Assembly (NCBI GenBank): GCA_934233735.1 | Contig: CAKQGQ010000020.1 | Location: forward strand, 1-39,779 | Reading direction: 5' to 3' | Length of the DNA: 39,779 nucleotides | DNA from: an uncultured Clostridia bacterium | Lineage (GTDB): Bacteria; Bacillota; Clostridia; Peptostreptococcales; Anaerovoracaceae | Shown here: piece by piece, positions 31,834-39,779 of the stretch | Position numbering within the stretch: the first letter of the stretch is position 1 | Layout of the letters: each line of letters begins with the position of its first letter | The notes under the pieces: model-generated | Seen by the model: only the letters and a program-made list of their open reading frames with translations | Databases searched by the model: none | Told to the model about the DNA's origin: nothing | Program-made: the position numbers and the translations under genes

Positions 31834-31926
31834 ATGCACATTCCCCTAAAACGCGTCCAAATGCCGAACATAATGGCAGTGAAGCGCATTCCCGAGGCCG
31901 CAAGAGAAAAATTAAGAAAAAAATAA
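31834..31926 (+). CDS. Possible 30-residue basic small protein
   Basis: A short frame with a strong AGGAGG site (31821-31826) and an ATG at proper spacing encodes 30 residues beginning MHIPLKRVQMPNIMAVKRIP and ending in a Lys/Arg-rich tail. It lies 46 bp right of the family 2 element and is the only good start in the gap 31788-32145. It shows no membrane segment. It could be a small protein, a leader peptide of the two-component operon, or chance. Family unknown. Confidence 0.35.
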   Translation: MHIPLKRVQMPNIMAVKRIPEAAREKLRKK

Positions 31927-32145
31927 GAAAAATCTTGTGCAGTTTTGGGGAGAAAGCGGTATGATAGAGGAGAAAAGGGGTATCGCGGCGGTGAGAGGAT
32001 CCGAAGGACGCACGCTTGCGGCGTCAGAGGCGCTGCCGGGCGCGCCAAGAAGCGCATTCGGACAGGCATGTCGCAGGCACCAAGGCGCACGGCTCACCGC
32101 GGGCGGCCGCACGCCGCGGCCAAGCAGAAAGAGGAAGTAGATAAG
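31927..32145. other. Spacer before the response regulator; GC-rich right part, no supported gene
   Basis: The left 50 bp contain GGGGAGAAAGCGGTATGATAG, without a sure promoter. From about 31985 the sequence is GC-rich, with GCG/CGC runs open in several frames, like the spacers at 5634-5833 and 9159-9480. The reading frame of the response regulator is open through it, but no site or family match supports an earlier start. Confidence 0.5.
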
Positions 32146-32847
32146 ATGGAAAAGATTTTGGTAGTAGACGATAACAGGGAGATTGTCGATTCGCTGGGGA
32201 AACTTTTGGCAATCGAGGGATATGAAATTTTGACGGCCTGCGACGGTATGGAGGCGCTGGACAAGATGGAGACAGAGAAGGTCGATTTGATTTTGCTCGA
32301 TGTGATGATGCCGCGGCTGAACGGGCTTTCGGCGCTGATGAAAATCCGCGAGAAACATAATATACCGGCGATTATTTTGTCGGCAAAGACGGAGGAAAGC
32401 GACAAGGTGTCAGGGCTTTCGCTGGGCGCGGACGATTACATCGAAAAACCGTACAATCCGGCGGAACTTTTGGCGCGGGTCAAGGCGCAGCTTCGAAGAT
32501 ACAAGGCCTATGGCGGAAGCCGGGCAGCCGAGGCGCAAAGGGCAGAAATCACCAATGGCGGGCTTGTGCTTGACGACCAGCAGAAACAGCTTTTCGTGGA
32601 TGGAGAGGCGGTGCGCCTGACAGCAACGGAATATAAGATCGTGGAGCTTTTGATGCGGCATCCGGGGCAGGTGTTTTCGGCAGAGCAGATTTACGAAAAT
32701 GTCTGGAACGAAGACGCAAGTTACTCGGTGGAAAATACGGTGATGGTGCACATCAGGCACATTCGTGAAAAGATTGAAGTCGAGCCGAAAAATCCAAGAT
32801 ATGTAAAGGTGGTATGGGGAATTGGATACAAAATGGAAAGATGTTAA
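32146..32847 (+). CDS. OmpR/PhoB-family response regulator
   Basis: This 233-residue protein has a receiver domain (about 1-118) with the acidic pair DD at 8-9, the phosphorylated Asp52 in LILLDVMMP and the switch lysine K100 in YIEKPYNPAEL. A winged-helix DNA-binding domain follows (about 135-230, LTATEYKIVELLMRHPGQVFSAEQIYENVW and then VKVVWGIGYKME). It resembles the VanR group. GAGGAAGTAG precedes the ATG. It overlaps the kinase gene by 26 nt if the kinase starts at its TTG. Its target genes may include the downstream YfhO-glycosyltransferase locus, by proximity only. Confidence 0.93.
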   Translation: MEKILVVDDNREIVDSLGKLLAIEGYEILTACDGMEALDKMETEKVDLILLDVMMPRLNGLSALMKIREKHNIPAIILSAKTEESDKVSGLSLGADDYIEKPYNPAELLARVKAQLRRYKAYGGSRAAEAQRAEITNGGLVLDDQQKQLFVDGEAVRLTATEYKIVELLMRHPGQVFSAEQIYENVWNEDASYSVENTVMVHIRHIREKIEVEPKNPRYVKVVWGIGYKMERC

Positions 32848-34141
32848 AGAAAAATGGAAGAAAATGATAGAAAGCGTATGTGAAAATCGCCACGGGATTA
32901 TCGGCGGGCTTTGCCTCGCGGCGGGCGCGGTGCTTTTAATTGCGATGTTCGGCAGCTTTCATCGGATGTATACCCGGCAGATTTTGTTAGCAGGGTGCGT
33001 TATGAATCTTTTGCTGGTTATCGGCCAGACGCTGTGTTTACAGGCTGTCCGCAGGATACGGGAGCGTAAGGGCGCCGAAGGGTTTTTCTCGCAGGCGGCT
33101 GGCGAAAACTACGAAAATTACTATCCGATATGGGCGGAGCAAAAGGCGAAGCATGAGAAGCGGCTGAACACGGCGGCGGTTTTGCTGCTGATTGCGGCGG
33201 GGCTGTTCGTAGCTGTTCATATGTACCTGCACAGCGCTTACTTTTACATAAATTATGCGTTCTTCTATCTTTTGCCGCTTACGATTTTGCTGCAGTATGT
33301 GGTTTGCGGACGGACGCTCGCGCAGCAGGCGCAGGAAAATCTGGATGCGTTCATTGCGAGCATGCAGGAGATTAACCGTAAACGGGTAACGAGAGCCCTT
33401 GAGGTCGAAAAGGAAAGTCTCGCACGGGCGGCAAAGAGCGAGCAGCTTAAGGTAGACCTTATTTCCAACGTTTCGCATGATCTCAAGACGCCGCTGACCT
33501 CGATGGTCGGCTATCTGGAGCTTTTGAAAAAAGAGGAACTCGGCGAGACGGCACGTGATTATGTGGAGGTAATCGGAAACCGTGCGGAGAAGCTGAAGGA
33601 GATGATAAACAGTCTTTTCTCGTTGGCAAAGGCAAGCAGCGGCAACATCGAACTTCATCGGGAGGAGTTGAGACTGCATACATTGCTTGAGCAGATTTTG
33701 GCGGATATGAAGGATCGAATCGACGCGTCGGGGCTTGCATTTGTGCTGAATATGGAGGCGGAGCCGGATAAATTGTATACGGACAACACCTATTTGTACC
33801 GAATTTGTCAGAATCTGATTGAAAATGCGCTGAAATATTCGGCAAAGGGAACGCGAATCTTCCTCAAAACCTTCATAGCAGAGCAAAAAACGCCTATCGA
33901 AGTACGGAAAAAACTTTGCTTTGAGATTGTGAACACCTCTGCCTACCCATTGGACTTTTCAAAGGAGGACATTGTCGAGAGGTTTGCGAGAGGGGACAGA
34001 GCCAGAAGCACCGAGGGCAACGGGTTGGGGCTTGCGATTGTCAGCACCTATGCGGGAGCGCTCGGGGCGGATTTTGACATCGAACCGGACTGCGACCAGT
34101 TTCGAGCGCGGCTGGAATTTCCGCTGGACGGGGGCAATTAA
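32822..34141 (+). CDS. Membrane sensor histidine kinase
   Basis: This protein of up to 439 residues is the partner of the regulator before it. Hydrophobic segments lie at about 25-45 and 52-72, and two more at about 118-138 and 143-163, giving a mainly membrane-embedded sensor with little extracellular part. A linker coiled coil precedes the HisKA box SNVSHDLKTPLTS (His about 218). The HATPase_c domain follows, with N box NLIENALKYSAKG and G2 box EGNGLGLAIV. Start is uncertain: TTG 32822 has GGTGG upstream and overlaps the regulator gene; ATG 32864 is an alternative with only GGAAG near it. The ligand is unknown. Confidence 0.9.
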   Translation: MDTKWKDVKEKWKKMIESVCENRHGIIGGLCLAAGAVLLIAMFGSFHRMYTRQILLAGCVMNLLLVIGQTLCLQAVRRIRERKGAEGFFSQAAGENYENYYPIWAEQKAKHEKRLNTAAVLLLIAAGLFVAVHMYLHSAYFYINYAFFYLLPLTILLQYVVCGRTLAQQAQENLDAFIASMQEINRKRVTRALEVEKESLARAAKSEQLKVDLISNVSHDLKTPLTSMVGYLELLKKEELGETARDYVEVIGNRAEKLKEMINSLFSLAKASSGNIELHREELRLHTLLEQILADMKDRIDASGLAFVLNMEAEPDKLYTDNTYLYRICQNLIENALKYSAKGTRIFLKTFIAEQKTPIEVRKKLCFEIVNTSAYPLDFSKEDIVERFARGDRARSTEGNGLGLAIVSTYAGALGADFDIEPDCDQFRARLEFPLDGGN

Positions 34142-34175
34142 GATTTCTTTAAGAAACACATAAGGATTCCATGCG

Positions 34176-34211
34176 ACCCATCTTAAGAAGCGAGGCTTAA
34201 GATGGGTTTTG
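34176..34211 (+). terminator. Intrinsic terminator between the kinase and the yfhO-like gene
   Basis: ACCCATCTTAAG (34176-34187) and CTTAAGATGGGT (34196-34207) are a perfect 12-bp inverted repeat with an 8-nt loop, followed by TTT. It separates the two-component operon from the envelope operon, though the short T tract may let some transcripts through. Confidence 0.75.
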
Positions 34212-34232
34212 TAATGGGAGGAAATTGAGAGA

Positions 34233-37208
34233 ATGAGACGGGAAAAATTTTGGAAAGCGCATCTGCTGCTTAGCCTGCTTTGTGTGATTTTGGCGCTTGG
34301 GCCGCTGCTCTTATGCAGCGCAGCGGCGTTGGCCGGGCTGCCTAGTGCAGCGTCATCGGGAGAGGGGCTGCTCTTTGGCTTTGGCTCGGACTGGCTGAGT
34401 CAGCACCTGCCGATTGCGGAATCGCTCAGGCAGGCGATGCTGGAATCGGGCAGGCTGCTTCCGTTATATATAGATTTGGGCGGCGGTGCATCGGCATATG
34501 ACTTTGCCTATTACGGGCTGCTGAGGCCGGATGTTTTGCTGGGCTGCCTGCTTCCGGGCGTCGGGATGGAATACATCCTCGGCGGGTATGCGGTGTTTGA
34601 GCTTTTGCTCGGCGGTAATCTGGTATATGTCTGGCTGCGGGAAAACTGCGGGCAAAATGCGGCAGGGCGAAGGGTAGCGTTTGCAGGCAGCGTGCTTTAT
34701 CTGGCGGCCGGCTGTTTTCTTCACGCACATTTTCAGCTGATGTTCGTCAATTACCTGCCGTTTTTGGTGCTTGCACTAATTGGAGTTGACCGCTTCATCG
34801 AAAAGCGCAGAGGAATTTTGCTGTGCGTGGGGCTGACTCTCGTTTATTTTCACAGTTTTTACTATGCGCCGAGCTGTTTGTGCGTGGCCGGAATCTATTA
34901 CTTGTATCGGGTTCGGCAGGCGGGAACCGAGTCTGCGGACGCCTGCGAGAATGCCCCGAAGGGTGCTGGACAGCGTGGCGCTCTCGCGGAGGAAAGCCCG
35001 AAGCGTGCCACAACGGAAGCGGCATCGCGCCACGGGGACTTGAAAACACACGGGAGCTTTCTCCTTTGGATTTTGCTTTCCGTCGGACTTGCGGCGATTT
35101 TGCTTTTGCCGACGGGACTGGATATTTTATCGACAAGCAAGGATGCGGGCAGTTTTGCAGGCAGCAGAATGCTGTTCATAAATCCGAAACTCGACGGCTT
35201 GCTTTATTCGCCGTACGGAATGGGGCTGACGCTGATTGGCTTGTATGCGGTCTTATACGCCTTGGAAAAACGCGGGCTGAGGCTTCCGGCTGCAGCGGTT
35301 TTGACAGCGAGCCTCTTTCCGGTGATTCCGTTTGTGCTGAACGGCTTTCTGTATGCAAGAGGAAAAATTTTGATTCCATTTCTGCTGCTCGTGTGTCTGA
35401 TTTTTGTGCGTGTGTGCGAGGAATATTTTACGGGAAAGGATGTGCCGAAAGTATGGGTGGGGATTCTCTGTCTCATACCATGTCTCCTGCTGTCCGATAA
35501 GTACGGAGCATGGAAATATGTCGACTGGGCAGTTCTGATGCTTTGGATTTTTGGGATCAGACAGAGGCAAAGACTTCGCAGATCGCAGCACGAAAAGAAT
35601 CGCTGCACGCGAAGGCTGACCGCAGTGTTGCTGCTTGTTCCGTGTGTCTTCTCTTTTTACCTGAACGCGCAGAGCGGCTATGTCAGCCAAAGCAAAATCA
35701 AAATCGGATCGGTAAGAGAAGCCTTTAACGAGGCAAGTGCACAGATGGATGAAAGCGGAAACTACCGCTTCGAGATTCTGACGGATGCGTTTAACCTTTG
35801 CAATTTCATGCCGGGCGTGCCTGTGAAACGAAGCTCGATGTATTCGTCCATGACGCAGGAGGACTATGCGGAGTTTTTCTACGACGGTGCAAAAAACGCA
35901 ATTCCCATCCAAAACCGCGTTGCGCTGATTCCCGGACAAAACGTGCTTTTCAATTATAAAATGGGCGTGCGTTATGTTTTGGCGGACAGATACGCCATAC
36001 CAAACGACTATCAAAAGATTTTGGAAAGCGGAGATTATGTGATTGCTGAGAATCCGCGAGTTCTGCCGATTTGTTACGGTACGGACAAGCTCGTTTCGTT
36101 TGAGGAAATTTTGCAGAGGGCGGAAAGAGCGGACAAAGCCACAGAGGCGGAGATTCAGGGAAAACTGCGGCTTTCGAGCAGGGAAGTCCGTGTGCCGCTG
36201 GACTTCAGAGGCAAAATCGCGATTCTGTCTTTTGATGTCACACCGCTGAGCTCGCGTGCCGTCGTGATTGATATAAACGGGGTTCGCAACAAGCTTTCCG
36301 GAAGCGGCGCGCCGTATCCGAACCACAATAAGCATTTCAGCTATGTGCTTTCCGGCGGCACGGACGGGTTTTTGATTCAGAAAAATGCCAACGAATACCA
36401 GATAGAAAATCTCACGCTGTCTTTCTTAGACGAGAAGGAGCTGTACAATAGCGGCGGTGAAGTCTGGGAGCCGCAGATGCATGCGAGCGATGCGGGCAAA
36501 GGACAAATCTTTTCAGGAACTATCAATATGAAAAAAGACGGGTATTTTGCGACGAGTTATCCATATCGAAAGGGTTATGAGGTTAAAGTTGACGGGCGAG
36601 CAGTCAGCACATCTGAAATCCTGAAAATCGATGACACATTTCTCGGCCTCCGTCTTGAAGAGGGTATGCACGAGATAGAAATTCGCTTCGTTCCGCCGGG
36701 TTATCGGACGGGGCTTGCAATCAGCGCAATTTCGCTGTTAATCTTGCTTGCCCTCTCGGCTTGGCGAAAGGCAAAACGAATCTGTGAAAGCAGGCTTTTC
36801 CGCTACCTTATAACGGGCGGAATGACGACTGCGGTCAATTATGTCATATATTTCGGTCTGTTCATGGCAGCTGGGCGAAGCGTGACAGCGGGTGCGGACG
36901 GCGCGCCGGACTCACTATTTTCGCTGGCGGCAAATTCTCTGGCGTGGCTCGGAGCGGTAATCTTCGCTTATTTTGCGAACCGCCGCTTTGTTTTTCAATC
37001 GGAAAATTCGGTTCTGCACGAATTTCTGCAGTTTGCTCTGCTGCGTCTCGCGAGCCTGGCAGTTGAAAATATCTTGCTGTATTTATTGCTCACGCTTATG
37101 GCGATGCCGAACGCCGCCGCCAAAATTTCAGTCAGCGTCATCACGGTGATTCTGAATTATGCGGCCTGCAAATACAAAATTTTCAGTGTGAAAGGGGAAA
37201 ACAGATGA
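34233..37208 (+). CDS. YfhO-like membrane glycosyltransferase fused to a GtrA domain
   Basis: This 991-residue polytopic protein has two parts. Residues 1-840 resemble the YfhO family: many membrane helices, the early GSDWLSQHLPIAESLR segment, HSFYYAPSCL, and a C-terminal extracellular beta region ending KGYEVKVDGRAV...FVPPGYRTGLAISAISL. Residues about 850-985 are a four-helix GtrA domain (LFRYLITGGMTTAVNYVIYF, FANRRFVFQSE, KISVSVITVILNYAACKYKIF). GtrA-like proteins are thought to flip lipid-linked sugars; YfhO-like proteins transfer the sugar to polymers such as lipoteichoic acid outside the cell. The two are normally separate. A Gly/Glu/Ala insert (about 227-271) is present. GGGAGG precedes the ATG and the glycosyltransferase gene overlaps its stop by 4 nt. 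Confidence 0.85.
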   Translation: MRREKFWKAHLLLSLLCVILALGPLLLCSAAALAGLPSAASSGEGLLFGFGSDWLSQHLPIAESLRQAMLESGRLLPLYIDLGGGASAYDFAYYGLLRPDVLLGCLLPGVGMEYILGGYAVFELLLGGNLVYVWLRENCGQNAAGRRVAFAGSVLYLAAGCFLHAHFQLMFVNYLPFLVLALIGVDRFIEKRRGILLCVGLTLVYFHSFYYAPSCLCVAGIYYLYRVRQAGTESADACENAPKGAGQRGALAEESPKRATTEAASRHGDLKTHGSFLLWILLSVGLAAILLLPTGLDILSTSKDAGSFAGSRMLFINPKLDGLLYSPYGMGLTLIGLYAVLYALEKRGLRLPAAAVLTASLFPVIPFVLNGFLYARGKILIPFLLLVCLIFVRVCEEYFTGKDVPKVWVGILCLIPCLLLSDKYGAWKYVDWAVLMLWIFGIRQRQRLRRSQHEKNRCTRRLTAVLLLVPCVFSFYLNAQSGYVSQSKIKIGSVREAFNEASAQMDESGNYRFEILTDAFNLCNFMPGVPVKRSSMYSSMTQEDYAEFFYDGAKNAIPIQNRVALIPGQNVLFNYKMGVRYVLADRYAIPNDYQKILESGDYVIAENPRVLPICYGTDKLVSFEEILQRAERADKATEAEIQGKLRLSSREVRVPLDFRGKIAILSFDVTPLSSRAVVIDINGVRNKLSGSGAPYPNHNKHFSYVLSGGTDGFLIQKNANEYQIENLTLSFLDEKELYNSGGEVWEPQMHASDAGKGQIFSGTINMKKDGYFATSYPYRKGYEVKVDGRAVSTSEILKIDDTFLGLRLEEGMHEIEIRFVPPGYRTGLAISAISLLILLALSAWRKAKRICESRLFRYLITGGMTTAVNYVIYFGLFMAAGRSVTAGADGAPDSLFSLAANSLAWLGAVIFAYFANRRFVFQSENSVLHEFLQFALLRLASLAVENILLYLLLTLMAMPNAAAKISVSVITVILNYAACKYKIFSVKGENR

Positions 37209-38128
37209 GGGATAAAATCAGCGTTATCGTGCCTTGCTTCAACGAGGAAGCATGCATCGACGAGTTTTATAGGAAAACGCAGAAGGTCGCCGAAGAAATG
37301 AGGGTGAAAGAGGGGGCAGATTATGAACTTCTTTTCGTTGACGACGGAAGCCGTGACGGAACACTTGACTGCCTTCGCAGAATTTCCCAAGCGGATTCAC
37401 GCTGCAGATTCATTTCTTTTTCGCGCAACTTCGGAAAGGAAGCCGCGATGTATGCGGGTCTTAACGAAGCGACAGGAAATTTCGCGGTATTTATGGACGC
37501 GGATTTGCAGCATCCGCCCGCGCTTCTTCCGCAGATGTATGAGACAGTGAAGAGTGGGGAATACGACTGCTGCGGGGGAAAACGCAAAGGACGCGACGGA
37601 GATGGAAAGCTGCGAGCCTTTCTGTCACGCAGCTTTTATAAAGTCTGCGAGGCACTCACCGGTCTCAGCACGAATGACGGAGAAGGGGATTTTCGGATGA
37701 TGAACCGCCAGGTGATGGATGCGATTCTTTCGCTGCATGAACGCGGAAGATATACCAAAGGCATCTTCTCATTTGTCGGCTTTCGGACGAAATGGATTGA
37801 GTTTACAAATGTGGAGCGAAAAACAGGCGAAAGCAAATGGAACTTGCGGGCGCTGCTTCGCTATGCAGCCGATGGAATTTTAGCATTTTCGACGGCGCCG
37901 CTGCGCCTTGCAGGCGCACTTGCCGCGCTTCTGGCGGCCGCTGCCGCCGCCGCGCTGATCTGCACTGCACTTACGGGAAGTCCGCGTGGCATAGAGACTG
38001 CCCTGATTCTGGGCTGCGGCACCCTGCAAATGCTGGTACTTTACATATTCGGGCTGTATTTTGCGCACGCATACAAGGAAATCAAGGCGCGCCCCGTGTA
38101 CATCGTGCGCGAGCGCAGCAACAGGTAA
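37205..38128 (+). CDS. GtrB/CsbB-like family 2 glycosyltransferase
   Basis: This 307-residue protein has a GT-A domain with ISVIVPCFNEEACIDEF, FVDDGSRDGTLDCL (about 39-52), SRNFGKEAAMYAGL and the metal-binding FMDADLQHPP (about 95-104). Two C-terminal membrane helices follow (about 236-260 and 265-290), the layout of GtrB, CsbB and DPM synthases. It is expected to move a sugar from a nucleotide donor to undecaprenyl phosphate on the inner face. With the fused YfhO-GtrA partner it completes a three-step surface glycosylation system. The start overlaps the previous stop (ATGA). It ends in a basic tail. Confidence 0.92.
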   Translation: MRDKISVIVPCFNEEACIDEFYRKTQKVAEEMRVKEGADYELLFVDDGSRDGTLDCLRRISQADSRCRFISFSRNFGKEAAMYAGLNEATGNFAVFMDADLQHPPALLPQMYETVKSGEYDCCGGKRKGRDGDGKLRAFLSRSFYKVCEALTGLSTNDGEGDFRMMNRQVMDAILSLHERGRYTKGIFSFVGFRTKWIEFTNVERKTGESKWNLRALLRYAADGILAFSTAPLRLAGALAALLAAAAAAALICTALTGSPRGIETALILGCGTLQMLVLYIFGLYFAHAYKEIKARPVYIVRERSNR

Positions 38129-38190
38129 ATAAGGGAAAAAAGTTTTTTTGCGCGAATTTGTACGAATTTTGTATATTTTGTGAAGGATTC

Positions 38191-38218
38191 TTGATTTTGT
38201 TAAAAAATAAACTATAAT
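38191..38218 (+). promoter_or_regulatory. Promoter of the C69 dipeptidase gene
   Basis: TTGATT (38191-38196) and TATAAT (38213-38218) are 16 bp apart, 48 bp before the ATG, in AT-rich sequence. No terminator was found between the glycosyltransferase stop and this promoter. Confidence 0.65.
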
Positions 38219-38266
38219 GGAGATACAATTCTAACTTAAAGAAGGACAAAATTAGGAGGGAGTAAA

Positions 38267-39775
38267 ATGAAGATGAGAAAACTGAAACTTGTGGCACTTG
38301 CGATGACTTTGGTCATGGTGCTATCCACAGCGAGCGCTTTCGCGTGTACGGGCGCTTATGTCGGAAAAGATGTGAGCACTGACGGAACGACGATCATTGC
38401 TCGAAGCGAAGACCAGGGCTCCGGCGCATATGCGAAAATGTTCAAGGTTCAGCCGAGGGTAACCAAAGCGGGACGCTACTATGTAGATGAAGGGGAAGAC
38501 CAGAAAGGTTTTAAGGTTCCGCTTCCAAAAACAACTTACAAATACACTTATGTTCCGGATGTTTCCTCTCATGGCGATGGTCAGTATCCGGCAAGCTGCA
38601 CGAACGAATACGGACTTGCAGTTGTAGGAACGGTTTCCGCAAGCCCATCCGAGGCATATGAAAAGGCAGACCCGTTCAAAGAAACAGGCACAGGTCTCAG
38701 AGAAGCGATTCTTCCGGGCTTGATTGCATGCCAGGCTAAGACCGCAAAGGGAGCAGTAGACAAGTTAGCATCCCTGCTTGACAAATACGGCTCAGAAGAA
38801 GGCAATATCCTTTTCTTCACAGACCAAAAGGAAGCTTGGATTTTTGAAGTTTACGGCGGAACTACATATGCTGCAATGAAAATGCCAACGGATAAAGTGG
38901 CTGTTTTCGGAAATCAGTTTATGATTGATGTGGTAGATGAAAACGATACAGAAAACTTTGTATTCTCGAAGAACTTATTTGAGACAATCGACAAAGTCGG
39001 CGCAGTCAAGGACGATGGCAAGTACAATCTGCTGAAATCCATCAGTGGCACAACCAGAGAAGAGTATTCCAACATGAGAACATGGATCGGTCATAAGATT
39101 TTAGCACCGTCCACAGTTGGAGCATACAGCGATACAGAGCTTTATCCTCTGTTCTACGCGCCGGATGACAAGGTTTCCGTGCTTGAGGTTATGGATATTT
39201 ACAGAAACCGATATGAAGGCACCGAATATGATATGATGAAACCTGAAAACGTTTCCAGACGTCCAATCGGCGTAACTCGTTCTTCCGATATTCATATCAT
39301 CCAGACTTTCACGGATCTGCCGAAGGATACCTGCCAGCTTCAGTGGCTTGCAATGGGTAATGCAGAGCATTCTGTATTCATTCCGGCATTCAGTGGAATT
39401 ACCGATACGCATAAGGGCTACAAGATTGACAGCGCAGCTTACAGCGCAAGCAATATGTACTGGGCATTCAAGAGAATCTGCGGAATCGCTGAACAGGACA
39501 GAGAATTCCTCAGCGAAGGTGTAAAGAATTACTGGAAAGCACAGGAAGAGGCAATGTATAAGAGCACGATGAAGGATGTAAAAGCATTGAAGAAAGCTTA
39601 CAAGAAGAGCAAAAAAGACGGCCGCGCCTATGCGACTAAGATTGCAAAGAACTATGCGTCCAAGCAGCTTGCAAATTCCAACAAGCTTTATAAAGAACTG
39701 CTTTTCACTTCGGTTGACAATGTAAATGACAGACCTGATAATGCAAGAAAGACTACTTTCAAAATGGAAGGCTGA
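38267..39775 (+). CDS. Secreted C69-family dipeptidase (PepD-like)
   Basis: This 502-residue protein is complete and ends 4 bp before the window does. It has a signal peptide (KMRKLK, a hydrophobic core, then TASAFA) and, right after the predicted cut, Cys27 in ACTGAYVGKDVSTDGTTIIARSED. In the C69 (Ntn-hydrolase) family the N-terminal Cys is the nucleophile. Downstream family segments include NEYGLAVVGTVSA, EGNILFFTDQKEAWIFEVYGG and ANQFMI-like GNQFMIDVV. It probably cleaves dipeptides outside the cell. A Lys-rich C-terminal stretch (about 445-480) may bind the wall. AGGAGGG precedes the ATG; promoter at 38191-38218. Confidence 0.92.
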   Translation: MKMRKLKLVALAMTLVMVLSTASAFACTGAYVGKDVSTDGTTIIARSEDQGSGAYAKMFKVQPRVTKAGRYYVDEGEDQKGFKVPLPKTTYKYTYVPDVSSHGDGQYPASCTNEYGLAVVGTVSASPSEAYEKADPFKETGTGLREAILPGLIACQAKTAKGAVDKLASLLDKYGSEEGNILFFTDQKEAWIFEVYGGTTYAAMKMPTDKVAVFGNQFMIDVVDENDTENFVFSKNLFETIDKVGAVKDDGKYNLLKSISGTTREEYSNMRTWIGHKILAPSTVGAYSDTELYPLFYAPDDKVSVLEVMDIYRNRYEGTEYDMMKPENVSRRPIGVTRSSDIHIIQTFTDLPKDTCQLQWLAMGNAEHSVFIPAFSGITDTHKGYKIDSAAYSASNMYWAFKRICGIAEQDREFLSEGVKNYWKAQEEAMYKSTMKDVKALKKAYKKSKKDGRAYATKIAKNYASKQLANSNKLYKELLFTSVDNVNDRPDNARKTTFKMEG

Positions 39776-39779
39776 AAAG

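Noticed and set aside
31945..32145. N-terminal extension of the response regulator
   Set aside because: The extra 67 residues are Gly/Arg/Ala-rich spacer sequence. The family start and ribosome site are at 32146.
35253..36335. A 360-codon open frame antisense to the yfhO-like gene
   Set aside because: The sense gene is clear, and the antisense product is a composition-biased sequence with no recognisable domain.
38267..38350. Lipoprotein reading of the C69 dipeptidase N-terminus
   Set aside because: AFAC has Phe at -2 and Ala at -3, a poor lipobox, and the cysteine is the expected catalytic residue of the family.
1..39779. tRNA, rRNA, CRISPR array, known riboswitch or intact transposase
   Set aside because: None was recognised on either strand by eye. 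In particular no FMN riboswitch precedes ribF, and the regular repeats found are inverted and symmetric rather than direct repeats with spacers.

Overview
The window reads as chromosomal DNA from a low-to-mid GC anaerobic Clostridia-type Firmicute. I infer this from the rimP-nusA-ylxR-ylxQ-infB-rbfA-nrnA-truB-ribF order, a group B [FeFe] hydrogenase-like protein, an AddA-type helicase-nuclease, strong Shine-Dalgarno sites, and a CsbB/YfhO/GtrA-type envelope glycosylation locus. The family Anaerovoracaceae or a relative is a guess from gene content only. No rRNA, tRNA, CRISPR array, phage module or intact transposase gene was seen.

Layout. 1-6367: tail of a LUD-domain protein, a divergent PucR-type regulator, an ornithine cyclodeaminase-family enzyme with a class I/II aminotransferase, an MFS transporter, then a long gene-poor stretch holding a repeat element and the decayed 3' end of a second copy of the MFS gene. 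6368-12232: a polysaccharide deacetylase, a secreted beta-helix protein, a cysteine hydrolase, an aldo/keto reductase with two 4Fe-4S motifs, and a small alarmone synthetase, separated by unusual GC-rich spacers and repeat elements. 12526-13194: an unrecognised protein. 13607-22410: the nusA/infB operon with its promoter and leader hairpin. 22432-26583: an EamA transporter (minus), the hydrogenase-like protein (plus) and GpmI (minus). 26786-31423: AddA followed by a MntA-HepT toxin-antitoxin pair. 32146-34141: a two-component system. 34233-38128: a YfhO-GtrA fusion and a GtrB/CsbB-like glycosyltransferase. 38267-39775: a secreted C69 dipeptidase.

The most striking signal is non-coding. Five intergenic elements, each about 250-345 bp, fall into three sequence families. 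In every one, the parts lie at exactly mirrored positions about a centre. Family 2 (13240-13562 and 31444-31787) has four 39-bp units bounded by TTTAGA/TCTAAA, two in each arm. Family 3 (9528-9808) has four 35-bp units bounded by TTGG/CCAA. Family 1 (5834-6107 and 11222-11473) has 16-20 bp terminal inverted repeats and a central GTTGAAATTTCAAC exactly at its midpoint. They look like non-autonomous, MITE-like elements or nested-hairpin elements, and I do not recognise any of them as a named family.

A second theme is low-complexity Ala/Ser/Gly/Pro/Glu-rich inserts in otherwise conserved proteins (MFS, deacetylase, aldo/keto reductase, RimP, IF2, AddA, YfhO). They include a perfect 9 x 9-bp in-frame repeat in addA. 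They resemble the GC-rich repetitive spacers between the genes, which suggests a genome prone to short-repeat expansion. All coordinates and matches were read by eye; no search or folding program was run.
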